A DNA stretch of 64,000 nucleotides from Chitinophagaceae bacterium (GTDB taxonomy: Bacteria > Bacteroidota > Bacteroidia > Chitinophagales > Chitinophagaceae): assembly GCA_023957125.1 (NCBI GenBank), contig JAMLHL010000001.1, positions 310,001 to 374,000 of the forward strand, given 5' to 3'. A model generated the notes under the pieces. The model ran no database searches. It was given only the letters and a program-made list of their open reading frames with translations, and was not told the DNA's origin. The position numbers and the translations under genes are program-made. Each line of letters opens with the position of its first letter. Position 1 is the stretch's first letter. Below are positions 16,222-26,143 of the stretch, one piece after another.

Positions 16222-19200
16222 TTAAAAATTCAGGTTGAGACTTACCCCTATCTCTCTCATGGAAGGCACACTCATATTCTCAAAACCCGGGATCAAACCA
16301 TTGCCGGCTGTAGCCACTGCCACCTCGGGATCGAAATGATGGTTGCTGTCCGGACGGAATAACAACAGGTTTCTACCTGTAAGGGATATCTTTGCATTTT
16401 TAATAAATGTACTTCCAATCAATTTATGCGGCAGGCTGTAACCTAATGACAATTCGCGCAGTTTAAAATAGGTGGCGCTGAACAACTGGGCTTCGGAAAT
16501 ATGATCCATCAAACCTTTAACCATACTCCTGATATCTGTGCCATACACGCCTGCATCCAGTTTAGCTCCGTCGCCGGTGGAGTTGGGCTGATAGGAGCCA
16601 TCAGGCATGAGCGCGGCGCCCTCGGCATAATAGAGCGCATCGTATTCCGTTCCCGGGGCCCTTTCACCACGTCCCATGGCGCTTTCGATCAACTGGCCGG
16701 AACCATTTGCCTTATTGTAAAAACGTGAGATGAACTTTCCGCCAAACTGCCCTGCAAAAAGGAAATGAAGCTGGAAACTTTTATAGGAAAGCTGGTTGTA
16801 GAAACCGCCGATCCAGTCGGGATTCACATTCCCCAGGTACATTTCTTCCGGCGCTATCACAGCCTTTCCGTTAGAGCCGATAACGATCTGCCCTTTTAAA
16901 GGACCATCCGGCACTCTGGCGTAACCCGGTCCCCAGATATCGCCCATTTTTCCGCCTACTCTTGCCTGGATGGAAGCGTCCTCTCCGGGAGCGGCCTGTA
17001 CAATCTTATCGGCTTCGGGATCTAAAGCAATTACTTTACCCACGTTATGCGACCAGTTGATATTGAAGTCCCACTTAAAGCCACCCGGGGTGCTCACCGG
17101 CGTAGCGGAAAACATCACTTCCACACCGGAATTTTTAATCAACCCGGCATTAATGATCCGGGAAGCCTGCCCCGAACTCTGTACCATCGGCAGGCTCAAT
17201 ACCTGGTTCCGGGTACGGATGTCGTAATAGGTAACATCTATACCCAACCGGTTATTAAAGAAACCCAAAGAAGTTCCTACCTCATAAGTAGAAGAAATTT
17301 CCGGCTTTAAATTGGCATTCATCAACGTGCTGTTCCCGATCAGGGAATAATTGTTGCCCCAGGGAGTGCCATATCCATAGGTGTTTATGATGGAATAAAC
17401 CGGGGCGTCATTACCCATTTGCGCCCAGCTAAACCGCAATTGTGCCTGGCTGATAGCCGCAGGTAAGCCCAAAATATCTTTCATATTGCCATTCAAGCCT
17501 ACGGAAGGATAGAAATACGAATTATTATTGGATGGCAGCGTGCTTGACCAGTCGTTGCGCGCGGTCAGGTCCATATATACCAACCCCCTGTAATTTAGAT
17601 TGGCCATGCCATATACGCTGTTGATCCTCTTCCGGTAGCTGCTATTGCTGGCGTTTAATAATTGCGAGGTATTTCCTAAATTATAGATCCCCGGCACCAG
17701 CAAGCCGTTATTGGTTGAAGTGATATTGTTCCCGTTTTGATCAAAGCGGTTGGCGCCGGCTGACAAGGTGTAGCCAAAATCATCATCGGCGGCAGACCCG
17801 TTATAGGTCAACAACAAATCCGTATTTCTCTCTTCATATTTGATATGCGTTTCCTGATAGCTTCCCAAAGGCTTATCTACCGTACTTACTGCCCATTTCA
17901 TGGGCCGGAAATCGTAATAAAGGTCTTCAGCCGTCCGGACTTTCAATTTGAGCTTATCGGTAAAAGCATATTCCAGGGCTATATTGCCATACAACCTGTC
18001 TTTATCCTGCGCCTTGGTATCTTCATACATCAGGAAAAAGGGATTGTTGTGATTTTCACCATAGTTGAACTGAAACTGACGTAGTCCTTCATAACCGGCC
18101 TGCCAGTAATTGCGCAGGCTGTTGATGTCCACCTGCCTGGTCATCCAGGTAAAAATATACATGAAGGTATTGCGGCCATACCCGTTATCAGGGCGGTTGG
18201 TGCTTTTCTGCTTCATGTAGTTGAAGTTTATAGAAGAAGTAAGTTTGTCGGTGAGCTTATAGCTGCTGTTGAGCCCTACCTGGTAGCGATCAAGATTATT
18301 ATTGGGTATAACCCCATCATCATTAAGTGAGGTAAGCGAGAGCCTGTAGGTGCCCCGGTCGTTACCGCCCGATAAGGCCAGGTTATTATAAAACTTGCTG
18401 CCTGTATTAAAGAAGTCCTTGATATTATCCGGATGAGATACCCAGGGAGTGGCAATGACATCGCCCCGGTTGTTGATAGCAACATCTCCTCCGCGGAATC
18501 CGTTAGATGTGGGCGAATCAAATTGCTTTTCCGAGGTTCCGTTGTCCAGGCGCGGGCCCCAGCTTTCATCATAGGAATCCCGGTTTCCATTAGGATAGAT
18601 AGACCAGGAGGCACCAAAATTAGATCCTTCATATATGCCGTTCAGTCCCTGCCCAAACTGGTTTTGAAATTTAGGAAGCCAGGCCACTTCCTGGGCGAAG
18701 TAATAAGTATTAAAACTTACGTCCATTCCCTTGCGGGCGCTGCCTTTTTTGGTAGTGATCACGATAGCGCCGTTGGCTGCCCTGGAACCGTACAGCGCAG
18801 CCGCGGCCGGGCCTTTGAGCACGTTCATGGATTCGATATCGGCAGGATTGATCTCCGCGGAGCTGTTGCCATAATCGGCGTTAGCATTGGTATTGCTCAC
18901 CCCGTCATTACCGATGGGCACGCCATCTATAACAAACAGCGGCTGATTGTTTTGCATACTCAACGAAGATTCACCCCGAATGACCATTTTAGAGGACGAC
19001 CCTACAGCACCGGAGCCTGAAATCTGCACCCCCGCCACTTTCCCCGCGATGCCATTAACAAAATTGGTTGCCGGCGACTCGTTAAGCATCGCGCCGTCCA
19101 CCTTTTGTGTGGCATAACCCAGGGATTTCTTTTCTCTCGAAATACCCAGGGCAGTAACCACCACCTCCGTCAATCCCTTTTTTTCCGTTACCAGCCGGAC

Positions 19201-19782
19201 GTTGGTGATGGCATTGCTGCTTGCAGCAATCTCCCGCGTTACGAATCCAACATAGGAAAAGACCAGAACGGCATTGTTCGCTGCCTCTATGCTAAATTCA
19301 CCGTTATCATTGGTAACAGCGGAAGCAGCGGCGCCCTTCACCTGTATGGTCACGCCCGGCAACGGGTTCCCCTCTTCATCCGTAACCCTGCCCCTGATGA
19401 CCGCCTGCTCCGGGGACGGCTCAAAACGCAATACCACCAGTTCGTTGTTATTGATCGTGTAGCTTAAGCCTGTTCCTTCCAATATGCGCCCCATTACCTC
19501 TTCAAAAGCCGCTTTTTGTACTTTGAGAGTGATCCTACTCTTTTCAAAAACAGGATCATCCGTATATAAAAAACGATAATCCGAATGCTTTTCAATGAGC
19601 GTCAGCACATTTCTTAAAGATTCCTTCTTCACGGAAAGCGTGATCTCCTTTTGGGCGTTCGCCAAAAGTGCAATTTGTAAACTAAGTAACGTGGTAACAA
19701 TGAAAGAAACTTTCATAATGAACTTCCATTTCAGGGAAAAAAGCAGTTCATGCCTGTCCCGGGTAGTTTTGGAAAAATACAT
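16222..19782 (-). CDS. SusC/RagA-type TonB-dependent transporter with STN domain
   Basis: About 1186 residues from ATG 19782. Order: signal peptide (FIVTTLLSLQIALLANAQK), STN signalling domain (LRNVLTLIEKHSDYRFLYTD), carboxypeptidase-regulatory-like repeat (GRVTDEEGNPLPGVTIQVKG), plug (SLSMQNNQPLFVIDGVPIG, ADIESMNVLKGPAAAALYGS), then the 22-strand barrel and a terminal aromatic motif. It imports a bulky nutrient with TonB energy. The STN domain means it also signals occupancy to the FecR protein encoded upstream. The frame continues to a TTG at 19842, which lacks signal character. It forms a pair with the SusD gene. Confidence 0.95.
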   Translation of the reverse strand: MYFSKTTRDRHELLFSLKWKFIMKVSFIVTTLLSLQIALLANAQKEITLSVKKESLRNVLTLIEKHSDYRFLYTDDPVFEKSRITLKVQKAAFEEVMGRILEGTGLSYTINNNELVVLRFEPSPEQAVIRGRVTDEEGNPLPGVTIQVKGAAASAVTNDNGEFSIEAANNAVLVFSYVGFVTREIAASSNAITNVRLVTEKKGLTEVVVTALGISREKKSLGYATQKVDGAMLNESPATNFVNGIAGKVAGVQISGSGAVGSSSKMVIRGESSLSMQNNQPLFVIDGVPIGNDGVSNTNANADYGNSSAEINPADIESMNVLKGPAAAALYGSRAANGAIVITTKKGSARKGMDVSFNTYYFAQEVAWLPKFQNQFGQGLNGIYEGSNFGASWSIYPNGNRDSYDESWGPRLDNGTSEKQFDSPTSNGFRGGDVAINNRGDVIATPWVSHPDNIKDFFNTGSKFYNNLALSGGNDRGTYRLSLTSLNDDGVIPNNNLDRYQVGLNSSYKLTDKLTSSINFNYMKQKSTNRPDNGYGRNTFMYIFTWMTRQVDINSLRNYWQAGYEGLRQFQFNYGENHNNPFFLMYEDTKAQDKDRLYGNIALEYAFTDKLKLKVRTAEDLYYDFRPMKWAVSTVDKPLGSYQETHIKYEERNTDLLLTYNGSAADDDFGYTLSAGANRFDQNGNNITSTNNGLLVPGIYNLGNTSQLLNASNSSYRKRINSVYGMANLNYRGLVYMDLTARNDWSSTLPSNNNSYFYPSVGLNGNMKDILGLPAAISQAQLRFSWAQMGNDAPVYSIINTYGYGTPWGNNYSLIGNSTLMNANLKPEISSTYEVGTSLGFFNNRLGIDVTYYDIRTRNQVLSLPMVQSSGQASRIINAGLIKNSGVEVMFSATPVSTPGGFKWDFNINWSHNVGKVIALDPEADKIVQAAPGEDASIQARVGGKMGDIWGPGYARVPDGPLKGQIVIGSNGKAVIAPEEMYLGNVNPDWIGGFYNQLSYKSFQLHFLFAGQFGGKFISRFYNKANGSGQLIESAMGRGERAPGTEYDALYYAEGAALMPDGSYQPNSTGDGAKLDAGVYGTDIRSMVKGLMDHISEAQLFSATYFKLRELSLGYSLPHKLIGSTFIKNAKISLTGRNLLLFRPDSNHHFDPEVAVATAGNGLIPGFENMSVPSMREIGVSLNLNF

Positions 19783-19997
19783 ACCTTTAATTGTTGAGTT
19801 TAATAATGTGGGAACAACACCATGTTCCCGTTTACTTAACAAGGGGGATGTTGGCGCATCTCCCTTATTTTTATTTCAGATTATAAATACTTCATTTTCA
19901 TTAATAACTATTTTATGGTTAAAGATCGTCATCCGTTTTTTCCTGTCAATGACGGATCGCATTCTTCACCGGATATTAACCGCATACTTTTCAGCGA

Positions 19998-21095
19998 TCA
20001 GTGATGCATGGCTTCCATGATCATTACTTTCCCGTCTTTAATTTTATATTTAAAAGATGCTATTTGCCTGAGGGCGTCCAGCGCTTCGGTGATGCTTTCC
20101 TTTTCAAAAGAACCCGTGAAAGTGATTTCCATAAGTCGTTTATCTTCAAACTGTATGGATACTTTATACCAACGCTCCATCTTTTGGGCCAGGCTGTAAA
20201 AAGGTTCCCGGCTGAAGGCTAATTTGTTATCTATCCATGCAATTTCGCTGATATTGCTATCGGCAGGATTAGGGCTCAGTTTCCCGAGAATAAAAACCTC
20301 TTCTTTTTCCGGTTGACCGGAAATCTCTTTCCTGGCAGTTTTAACAGCCGGTATTTTCCCGATCACTATCTTTTCATTCGGACGTAATAATATTTTTCTT
20401 TCCTGGTCATTTTTTGAAAACACTTCTATGGCGCCTCTTATCAGGGATGCCTCCACTGTAGAATCCTCCACATATGCCCTTACATTAAAGGCCGTTCCCT
20501 TTACCCTGATATCCACATTGCCGGCATGCACCGTCAGGGGGACTTTAGGATTCTTTGCAATATCAAAATAGGCCTCGCCACTCAGCGATATTTCACGGGT
20601 ATTGACACCAAAATCTTTATTATACGCCAGGCGGCTGCCGGAATTAAGGATAACATAAGAACCATCGGGAAGGTATATTGTGCTTTTAGAATCCGGGTTT
20701 GTAACCACTTCATTAAGCGTAGCAATTTCAGGCTTTATCATTCCATGGCTGTCAAACCATAGCCACCAGGCGGAAATAATCACTGCCAGCACGGCCGCAG
20801 TTGACAGCAAAACCGATATCATCCTTTTCTTTCCATTCTTGAAGGGCGATTCTCCCGGAACACCCGTAAACGACTCTTTTTGTATCAGCAACCGTAATTT
20901 ATCGGCGCTTTTTGCCTCTTCTGCTTCTGAAGTCATCGGACGAAGCGGTATAGAATGCAATTCATCCAGGAGTTCATTTAATTGAACCACCTCTCCCGGC
21001 TGCCGCAACAAATTATTGAGTTCCAGGAGTTCTTCCTCCGATATTTCCCCATTATATTTCAGGGCCAATAATTCCCATATCCTCGAATCGGGCAT
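19998..21095 (-). CDS. FecR-family anti-sigma regulator
   Basis: 365 residues. A short cytoplasmic N-terminal domain binds sigma (IWELLALKYNGEISEEELLE). One membrane helix follows (MISVLLSTAAVLAVIISAWW, about residues 90-110). The periplasmic FecR domain reads IYLPDGSYVILNSGSRLAY and LSGEAYFDIAKNPKVPLTV, and a DUF4974-like C-terminus touches the STN domain (KMERWYKVSIQFEDKRL, ITEALDALRQIASFKYKI). It holds or activates the ECF sigma factor depending on SusC status. It sits between the sigma and SusC genes, with about 215 bp before SusC. Confidence 0.95.
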   Translation of the reverse strand: MPDSRIWELLALKYNGEISEEELLELNNLLRQPGEVVQLNELLDELHSIPLRPMTSEAEEAKSADKLRLLIQKESFTGVPGESPFKNGKKRMISVLLSTAAVLAVIISAWWLWFDSHGMIKPEIATLNEVVTNPDSKSTIYLPDGSYVILNSGSRLAYNKDFGVNTREISLSGEAYFDIAKNPKVPLTVHAGNVDIRVKGTAFNVRAYVEDSTVEASLIRGAIEVFSKNDQERKILLRPNEKIVIGKIPAVKTARKEISGQPEKEEVFILGKLSPNPADSNISEIAWIDNKLAFSREPFYSLAQKMERWYKVSIQFEDKRLMEITFTGSFEKESITEALDALRQIASFKYKIKDGKVMIMEAMHH

Positions 21096-21163
21096 ATTAT
21101 ACTACAGCGTTTATAATGAGAAGGATACCTCCGGCGGGCTTTTACCCCCAAAAGGAATATAAA

Positions 21164-21721
21164 TTAAGATGAAAGAGTGAGTTGAATAGTCTGGCTCAAC
21201 TTCTTTAAGGCTATTCCCATCTGGTTTTCAACCGTTTTTAATGAAAGCCCGAGCAATTCAGCCACTTCCCGGTACCGGAGGTTGTTTTCTTTTACCAGGC
21301 TAAATATAAGCTTACACCGGGGAGGCAGTGAGTTGATAGCTTCATTAATACGCCGGTGGATCTCCGAGGTGATCATAATATCATGAGGCGTTCTTTCCAA
21401 AACGCAATCGAAGTCTTTGATTTCACTCAGCGGCCGAGTTTGTAATTGTTGTTTTTTCAGATGCTTAAGCGCCTGGTTTTTGGCGCATATAAACAAATAC
21501 ATCTCCGGCTTGGTCACATCTGGCAACAGGTGTCTCTTCTGCCAGATGGCAAGGAATACATCGTTTACAATCTCTTCCGTTGATTCTTTAAGACCGGTAA
21601 ATGTGTAAACAAAACGATACAAACGATGAAAATAAGCCTTATGTAAGGCCCATAAAGCAGACTCATCGGCAATGGCAATACGTTGATATAGAACCCCGAT
21701 ATCTGTTATAAGCTCATGCAT
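21164..21721 (-). CDS. ECF sigma-70 factor, FecI-like
   Basis: About 185 residues from the ATG at 21721. Region 2 is FHRLYRFVYTFTGLKESTEE with VNDVFLAIWQKR; region 4 is INSLPPRCKLIFSLVKENNL then YREVAELLGLSLKTVENQMG. This is the Bacteroidota sigma type that directs RNA polymerase to SusCD promoters when its FecR partner releases it. The frame stays open to 21847, but those 42 residues lack any sigma similarity, so I use the inner ATG. FecR begins 68 bp after its stop. Confidence 0.93.
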   Translation of the reverse strand: MHELITDIGVLYQRIAIADESALWALHKAYFHRLYRFVYTFTGLKESTEEIVNDVFLAIWQKRHLLPDVTKPEMYLFICAKNQALKHLKKQQLQTRPLSEIKDFDCVLERTPHDIMITSEIHRRINEAINSLPPRCKLIFSLVKENNLRYREVAELLGLSLKTVENQMGIALKKLSQTIQLTLSS

Positions 21722-21953
21722 CGTTAATTTCCCCGGTTGGTTTGGATTGAGAACAAATGGCTGATTATTACCTAACAAGTTTACAGCTTTTTTATTAAAC
21801 ACGGAGAAAATATAGGCGGCTATCGTTGAATATTCTTCGTTTGGCACCCCGCACCCCGATAAAAAGGCATCTTCCTATCACCGGGGATAGTATATTTGAA
21901 CTTCTTTACAAAGTTCTTCTTTAACACATATTCGCGGGATAATAGTATTATAT

Positions 21954-23120
21954 ATGGCAAAAGTATTTTTAAGTAAGTTATTTCTCAATCCCCTGCAGCG
22001 AATGGTGAATGACAGCCGCTCCGTAGGCGTTATTCTCTTTCTTTGCAGTGCATTATCCATTATTATTGCCAATACTTCCGCAGGCGCGGGTTATACTGCA
22101 TTGTGGACGGGCTCCCTGCCATCGCCTTCAACCGTTCATTTACCCCATTCAATACTGCACTGGCTCAACGACGGCCTAATGGCCGCCTTTTTCTTTTTGG
22201 TGGGGATGGAAATAAAGAGGGAATTGCTGATCGGGGAGCTGTCTTCGATTAAAAAATCCTTATTGCCGCTGTCTGCCGCCATCGGAGGCATGCTGGCACC
22301 GGCAGCTATTTACCTGCTGTTTAATAAGGCCACCGGTTTTCAGCATGGCTGGGGCATTCCTATGGCTACCGATATCGCTTTTTCCTTAGGAGTGGCATCT
22401 ATGCTTGGGAAAAGAGTACCGACGGCATTAAAAACCTTTTTGATGGCGCTGGCTATTATAGACGACCTGGGCGCCATACTGGTGATCGCCTTGTTTTACG
22501 GCAACGCTGTTCAATGGCTTTACCTTTTGGCGGGGATGGCTATCTTTGTTGTCCTGCTGTTGTTTCCACGCTTCAATATCCGGTTTGGATGGTGGAACTT
22601 TATACTTGCGCTGCTGCTCTGGTACTGTTTCTTTAACTCAGGTATCCATGCCACCATTGCAGGGGTGTTGTTTGCCATTACCATCCCGTTGAAAAACATC
22701 GAAAAACTGGAACGTGGATTTCATACACCGGTCAATTTTATCATTCTTCCCCTTTTCGCATTAGCAAACACCGCCATCATCCTACCCGCCGGATTCGCAG
22801 CGTCCCTCAATAGTTCCTTAGGCTATGGTATTGCTGGAGGACTGATCATCGGGAAACCGGCAGGTATATTGGCAGCTTGTTGGATACTCATTAAACTCAA
22901 TTGGGGTGAGCTGCCCCGTGGCGTAAGCTGGATGCAACTCACAGGCATAGGTCTGCTCGCAGGGATTGGTTTCACCATGTCTATCTTTATCGCCATGCTT
23001 GCCTTTGCAGACACGGCCACGCAGGATATTGCCAAATCGGTGGTATTGATTGCATCCGTGATCGCCATGATTGCAGGATATCTGTGGCTATATTTTCTCC
23101 CGCAGAAAACAAAAGGGTAA
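21954..23120 (+). CDS. nhaA: Na+/H+ antiporter NhaA
   Basis: 388 residues, matching the family length. It exchanges two protons for one sodium ion across the inner membrane for pH and salt balance. Visible motifs: PHSILHWLNDGLMAAFFFLV, VGMEIKRELLIGEL, ATDIAFSLGVAS and the ion-binding pair of aspartates in LAIIDDLGAILVIAL; also GIGFTMSIFIAMLAF. About a dozen hydrophobic helices. It is divergent from the sigma gene. TATATTTG at 21891-21898 fits a -7 promoter element, but I find no good -33 box. Confidence 0.96.
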   Translation: MAKVFLSKLFLNPLQRMVNDSRSVGVILFLCSALSIIIANTSAGAGYTALWTGSLPSPSTVHLPHSILHWLNDGLMAAFFFLVGMEIKRELLIGELSSIKKSLLPLSAAIGGMLAPAAIYLLFNKATGFQHGWGIPMATDIAFSLGVASMLGKRVPTALKTFLMALAIIDDLGAILVIALFYGNAVQWLYLLAGMAIFVVLLLFPRFNIRFGWWNFILALLLWYCFFNSGIHATIAGVLFAITIPLKNIEKLERGFHTPVNFIILPLFALANTAIILPAGFAASLNSSLGYGIAGGLIIGKPAGILAACWILIKLNWGELPRGVSWMQLTGIGLLAGIGFTMSIFIAMLAFADTATQDIAKSVVLIASVIAMIAGYLWLYFLPQKTKG

Positions 23121-23155
23121 CTTTGAAAATCAAGAAAGCATTATAATTACCGATC

Positions 23156-23683
23156 ATGGCAGAAAAGAAATATGAAGTTTGGCTGCGCGGGCCGGTAGAA
23201 GATATCCCGGCTTTGTTGCAACCCGTAGCACATGCATTGATGCAGGCAAGAGAAGAAATCAACACGCTGATGGAAGGCTTTCCGGGAGCCCTGCTGTGGG
23301 AAAAGCCGGCCGGGGTAGCATCGCCGGGCTTCCACCTGCAACATATCGGGGGAGTGATCAACCGGTTGTTCACTTATGCAAGGGGAGAGAAACTAAGCGA
23401 GGATCAGATGGCAGCCCTGAAACAGGAAGGAACCCCGACGGCGCCGGGCGATGCAGGCGCATTCGTGGAACAACTGAACCGCGAGGTGGACGAGGCCCTG
23501 TTGCAATTAGCCGCCACCGATGAAACCTCGCTTACCGCTTTCCGTGGGGTAGGTCGCGCTCAATTGCCCTCTACCGTGCTGGGAATACTGGTACATGCCG
23601 CCGAACATACGATGAGGCACACCGGCCAGTTGCTGGTAACGGTAAGGGTGTTAAAAAACAGATCCCTGAACAGCGAAACATAG
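23156..23683 (+). CDS. DinB-like four-helix protein
   Basis: 175 residues, all helical, with the three metal-ligand histidines of the DinB / YfiT superfamily: FHLQHIGGVINRLFTYARGE near the middle, and HAAEHTMRHTGQLLVTVRVL near the end. Such proteins are metal-dependent enzymes, for example thiol transferases, or are stress-induced with no proven role. It lies 35 bp after nhaA and 28 bp before the UbiA gene on the same strand, so it may be transcribed with the polyketide genes. Confidence 0.88.
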   Translation: MAEKKYEVWLRGPVEDIPALLQPVAHALMQAREEINTLMEGFPGALLWEKPAGVASPGFHLQHIGGVINRLFTYARGEKLSEDQMAALKQEGTPTAPGDAGAFVEQLNREVDEALLQLAATDETSLTAFRGVGRAQLPSTVLGILVHAAEHTMRHTGQLLVTVRVLKNRSLNSET

Positions 23684-23711
23684 AGCTATATTATTATAAA
23701 AGCACGCGGTA

Positions 23712-24587
23712 ATGAAAACGCATTTTTTGCTGCCATCTACTGTCCAGTTGCTGCGGTTTCATTTCTCGCTGTTCCTGATGCCTGTATATTGGTTCGCTTT
23801 AAGTGAGCCTGCCGGGATACACCCGCCCCGCGCCATCCTCGTTTTTGTTATCCTCCACCTGTTGGTATATCCTGCAAGTAATGGTTATAACAGCTATATG
23901 GACAGGGATACCGGTAGCATCGGCGGCATAAAACGTCCGCTGCAGCCTACCCGGGAGTTGCTTTATATAACGGTACTGATGAACGCTGCTGCATTGGTTG
24001 CTGGTTGTTTTGTGAGCTTGTATTTCGCTGTGGGAATATTGTTCTACATATTTGCTTCCATGGCTTACAGCTACAGGGGTATCCGTTTAAAAAAATATCC
24101 GGTATGGGGTTACCTGACTGTTGTTTTTTTTCAGGGTGCCTTCACCTTTGCTCTCGTGTATCATGGATGCAGCGCTCCCCTGTCATTGCAGCCACCTGTT
24201 ACGGCCATGCTGTTGGCCAGTTTGCTGATCGGGGGCTTCTATCCGATGACCCAGATCTATCAGTATGACGCAGACCTGAAAGACGGGGTGGAAACCATCA
24301 GTTACCGCCTGGGTTACCGGGGAACTTTTATTTACAGCGGGATCCTTTATCTGATCGCAATGCTTGTATCAGGTATCTATTTCTTTGAGGCTTCCAGGGA
24401 AAAAGCATTTTACATTTTGGGCGCCGGTTTATTGCCGGTGGGATTGTACTTTTTATTTTGGGCACGAAAAGTGTGGCAGGATCCTGCAAAGGCGGATTAC
24501 CAGCATACCATGCGGATGAATACCATTGCCGCAACCTGTGCCAATTTCGCCTTTATTGTTATTTTCATTGCAAACCGGTATGAGTAA
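23712..24587 (+). CDS. UbiA-family membrane prenyltransferase
   Basis: 291 residues, about eight hydrophobic helices. Both aspartate-rich prenyl-diphosphate motifs are present: NGYNSYMDRDTGSIGG, and YQYDADLKDGVETISYRLG. It transfers an isoprenoid chain onto an acceptor, often an aromatic ring, in the inner membrane. Its last 8 bp overlap the start of the type III polyketide synthase gene, so the acceptor is most likely the polyketide product or a derivative. This is inference from context; the prenyl donor is unknown. Confidence 0.9.
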   Translation: MKTHFLLPSTVQLLRFHFSLFLMPVYWFALSEPAGIHPPRAILVFVILHLLVYPASNGYNSYMDRDTGSIGGIKRPLQPTRELLYITVLMNAAALVAGCFVSLYFAVGILFYIFASMAYSYRGIRLKKYPVWGYLTVVFFQGAFTFALVYHGCSAPLSLQPPVTAMLLASLLIGGFYPMTQIYQYDADLKDGVETISYRLGYRGTFIYSGILYLIAMLVSGIYFFEASREKAFYILGAGLLPVGLYFLFWARKVWQDPAKADYQHTMRMNTIAATCANFAFIVIFIANRYE

Positions 24588-25671
24588 GATCGTCAATATA
24601 GGAACCGCGTTGCCACTGTATAAACACAGCCAGGAAGATATCCTCCGGTTTATGCAGCGGGTATATGCAGGCGATACCGTGGAGCAACGGAAGATGAAGT
24701 TCCTGTATCACCAGAGCGGTATAAAAAGCAGGTATTCGGTGATCGGTGATTACAGTTGGCCGGCGAATACCTGGAAATTTTACCCGCGATCGGAGAACCT
24801 GGAACCTTTTCCTTCTTTGGAGCAGCGAATGTCCGTGTATCATAAATATGCAGCACCGCTTTCCGTAGATGCCATAAGAAATTGTATCGTACAGTTCATA
24901 CCGGCTCATCAGATCACCCACCTGATCACCGTTAGTTGCACCGGCATGAGCGCGCCGGGGCTGGATCTGCAGGTCGTAGAACTGATGAACCTCGCCCCTA
25001 CTCTGTACCGGAGCTCCGTCAACTTCATGGGCTGTTATGCAGCCGTTCATGCATTAAAAATCGCCGACAGCATTTGTAAAAACGACCCCGCCGCCAGGGT
25101 GATCGTTGTTTGTACAGAACTCTGTACCCTGCATTTCCAAAAAGAACCCACTGCGGATAATATTACTTCCGGAATGCTTTTCGCGGATGGTTCGGCCGCC
25201 GCACTGATCACCCACGATGAGTTTCCTTCCCCCGGTTTCACCTTGCAACATTTCTATTCCGAAATTGTGACCAAAGGGAAAAAAGATATGGCCTGGGAAT
25301 TGTCTTCTTCCGGTTTTCTGATGACGCTGAGCGGTTATATTCCCGACCTGATCAAAGAAGATTTTGAACCGCTGATCATGCGAGCGTTGCACAAGGCTGG
25401 AATTTCTAAAACAGAAATTACCGGCTGGTGCATTCATCCCGGGGGCAAACGCATTCTTGAGGCAGTAACCAAATGCCTTGAGCTTGAGGAGGCATCGCTG
25501 ACATACAGCTACCGCGTCCTGGAACAATACGGGAACATGTCTTCCCCTACTATTTTATTTGTACTGAAAGAGATGCTGCAAAAGGAACCCGGTGACAATG
25601 ACAAAATCCTGGGGGCCGCCTTCGGTCCCGGACTTACCATGGAAACTTTTATAGCGGTAAAAAATCGTTAG
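24580..25671 (+). CDS. Type III polyketide synthase (chalcone-synthase-like)
   Basis: 363 residues from the ATG at 24580, which overlaps the end of the UbiA gene (ATGAGTAA). The catalytic triad is complete: Cys152 in NFMGCYAAVHALK, His286 in WCIHPGGKR, Asn319 in QYGNMSSPT. It condenses malonyl-CoA onto an acyl or aryl starter and cyclises the product to a pyrone or resorcinol. The frame extends 18 codons further upstream, inside the UbiA gene, with no family similarity. Downstream methyltransferase and flavoenzyme genes suggest tailoring of the product. Confidence 0.95.
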   Translation: MSKIVNIGTALPLYKHSQEDILRFMQRVYAGDTVEQRKMKFLYHQSGIKSRYSVIGDYSWPANTWKFYPRSENLEPFPSLEQRMSVYHKYAAPLSVDAIRNCIVQFIPAHQITHLITVSCTGMSAPGLDLQVVELMNLAPTLYRSSVNFMGCYAAVHALKIADSICKNDPAARVIVVCTELCTLHFQKEPTADNITSGMLFADGSAAALITHDEFPSPGFTLQHFYSEIVTKGKKDMAWELSSSGFLMTLSGYIPDLIKEDFEPLIMRALHKAGISKTEITGWCIHPGGKRILEAVTKCLELEEASLTYSYRVLEQYGNMSSPTILFVLKEMLQKEPGDNDKILGAAFGPGLTMETFIAVKNR

Positions 25672-25689
25672 CTATGCGCGGCGTTCCCG

Positions 25690-26010
25690 CCGATCGCAGG
25701 ATTTCCAATCTTTTGAAGGTTGGTTCCGAATCCTCGGAACCCTTTTCCGCTGGATATATATAATTTTCTCAGGTGGGCGTTACACCGGCCGGAATGTAAA
25801 TATGGAGCGAAGATCCGGGCTACACCGGGTAGATTGGGGTGCATTTCAATTTTTCGCATGGGATTGAAATCTCACGCAAGAATATATAACCGAGCCTACG
25901 GCTCCGGAACCCGGAGTGGCAAGAGCCATCGGCCCGGTTGCATATTGTACCAATGGATTTCTATCCGTTGCATGTTTTCGCCTGTGAAAATTTGAATTAC
26001 GCCCAGATTG
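25690..26010. repeat. Palindromic intergenic repeats splitting the PKS cluster
   Basis: Two adjoining palindromic blocks. The right one (about 25834-26009) has outer arms of about 24 bases around GGTGCATTTCAA and TTTGAATTACGCC, with inner hairpins such as GAGCCTACGGCTC. The left one ends in CCGGAATG, then ATGGAGCGAA and CTACACC, echoing the right half of the element at 33739. No credible gene is present in this 470-bp gap. Confidence 0.5.
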
Positions 26011-26143
26011 GGCTCCTGTTTAACCAATTGAAATAAATTCGTAATTTAGTTTCAGCTTTTTAGATAAATGGAAAATCTTATACCATGATCTGTTAAAAGC
26101 AATCGCAAGGCCTCATTAATCCTCAGAACACGGTAATTGTATT

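Noticed and set aside
18433..19020. 195-codon forward frame opposite the SusC gene
   Set aside because: Lies wholly inside a strongly conserved gene on the other strand and has no recognisable motif.
25720..25995. Open frame between the PKS and methyltransferase genes
   Set aside because: It is the translation of palindromic repeat DNA; similar peptides arise wherever such repeats occur.
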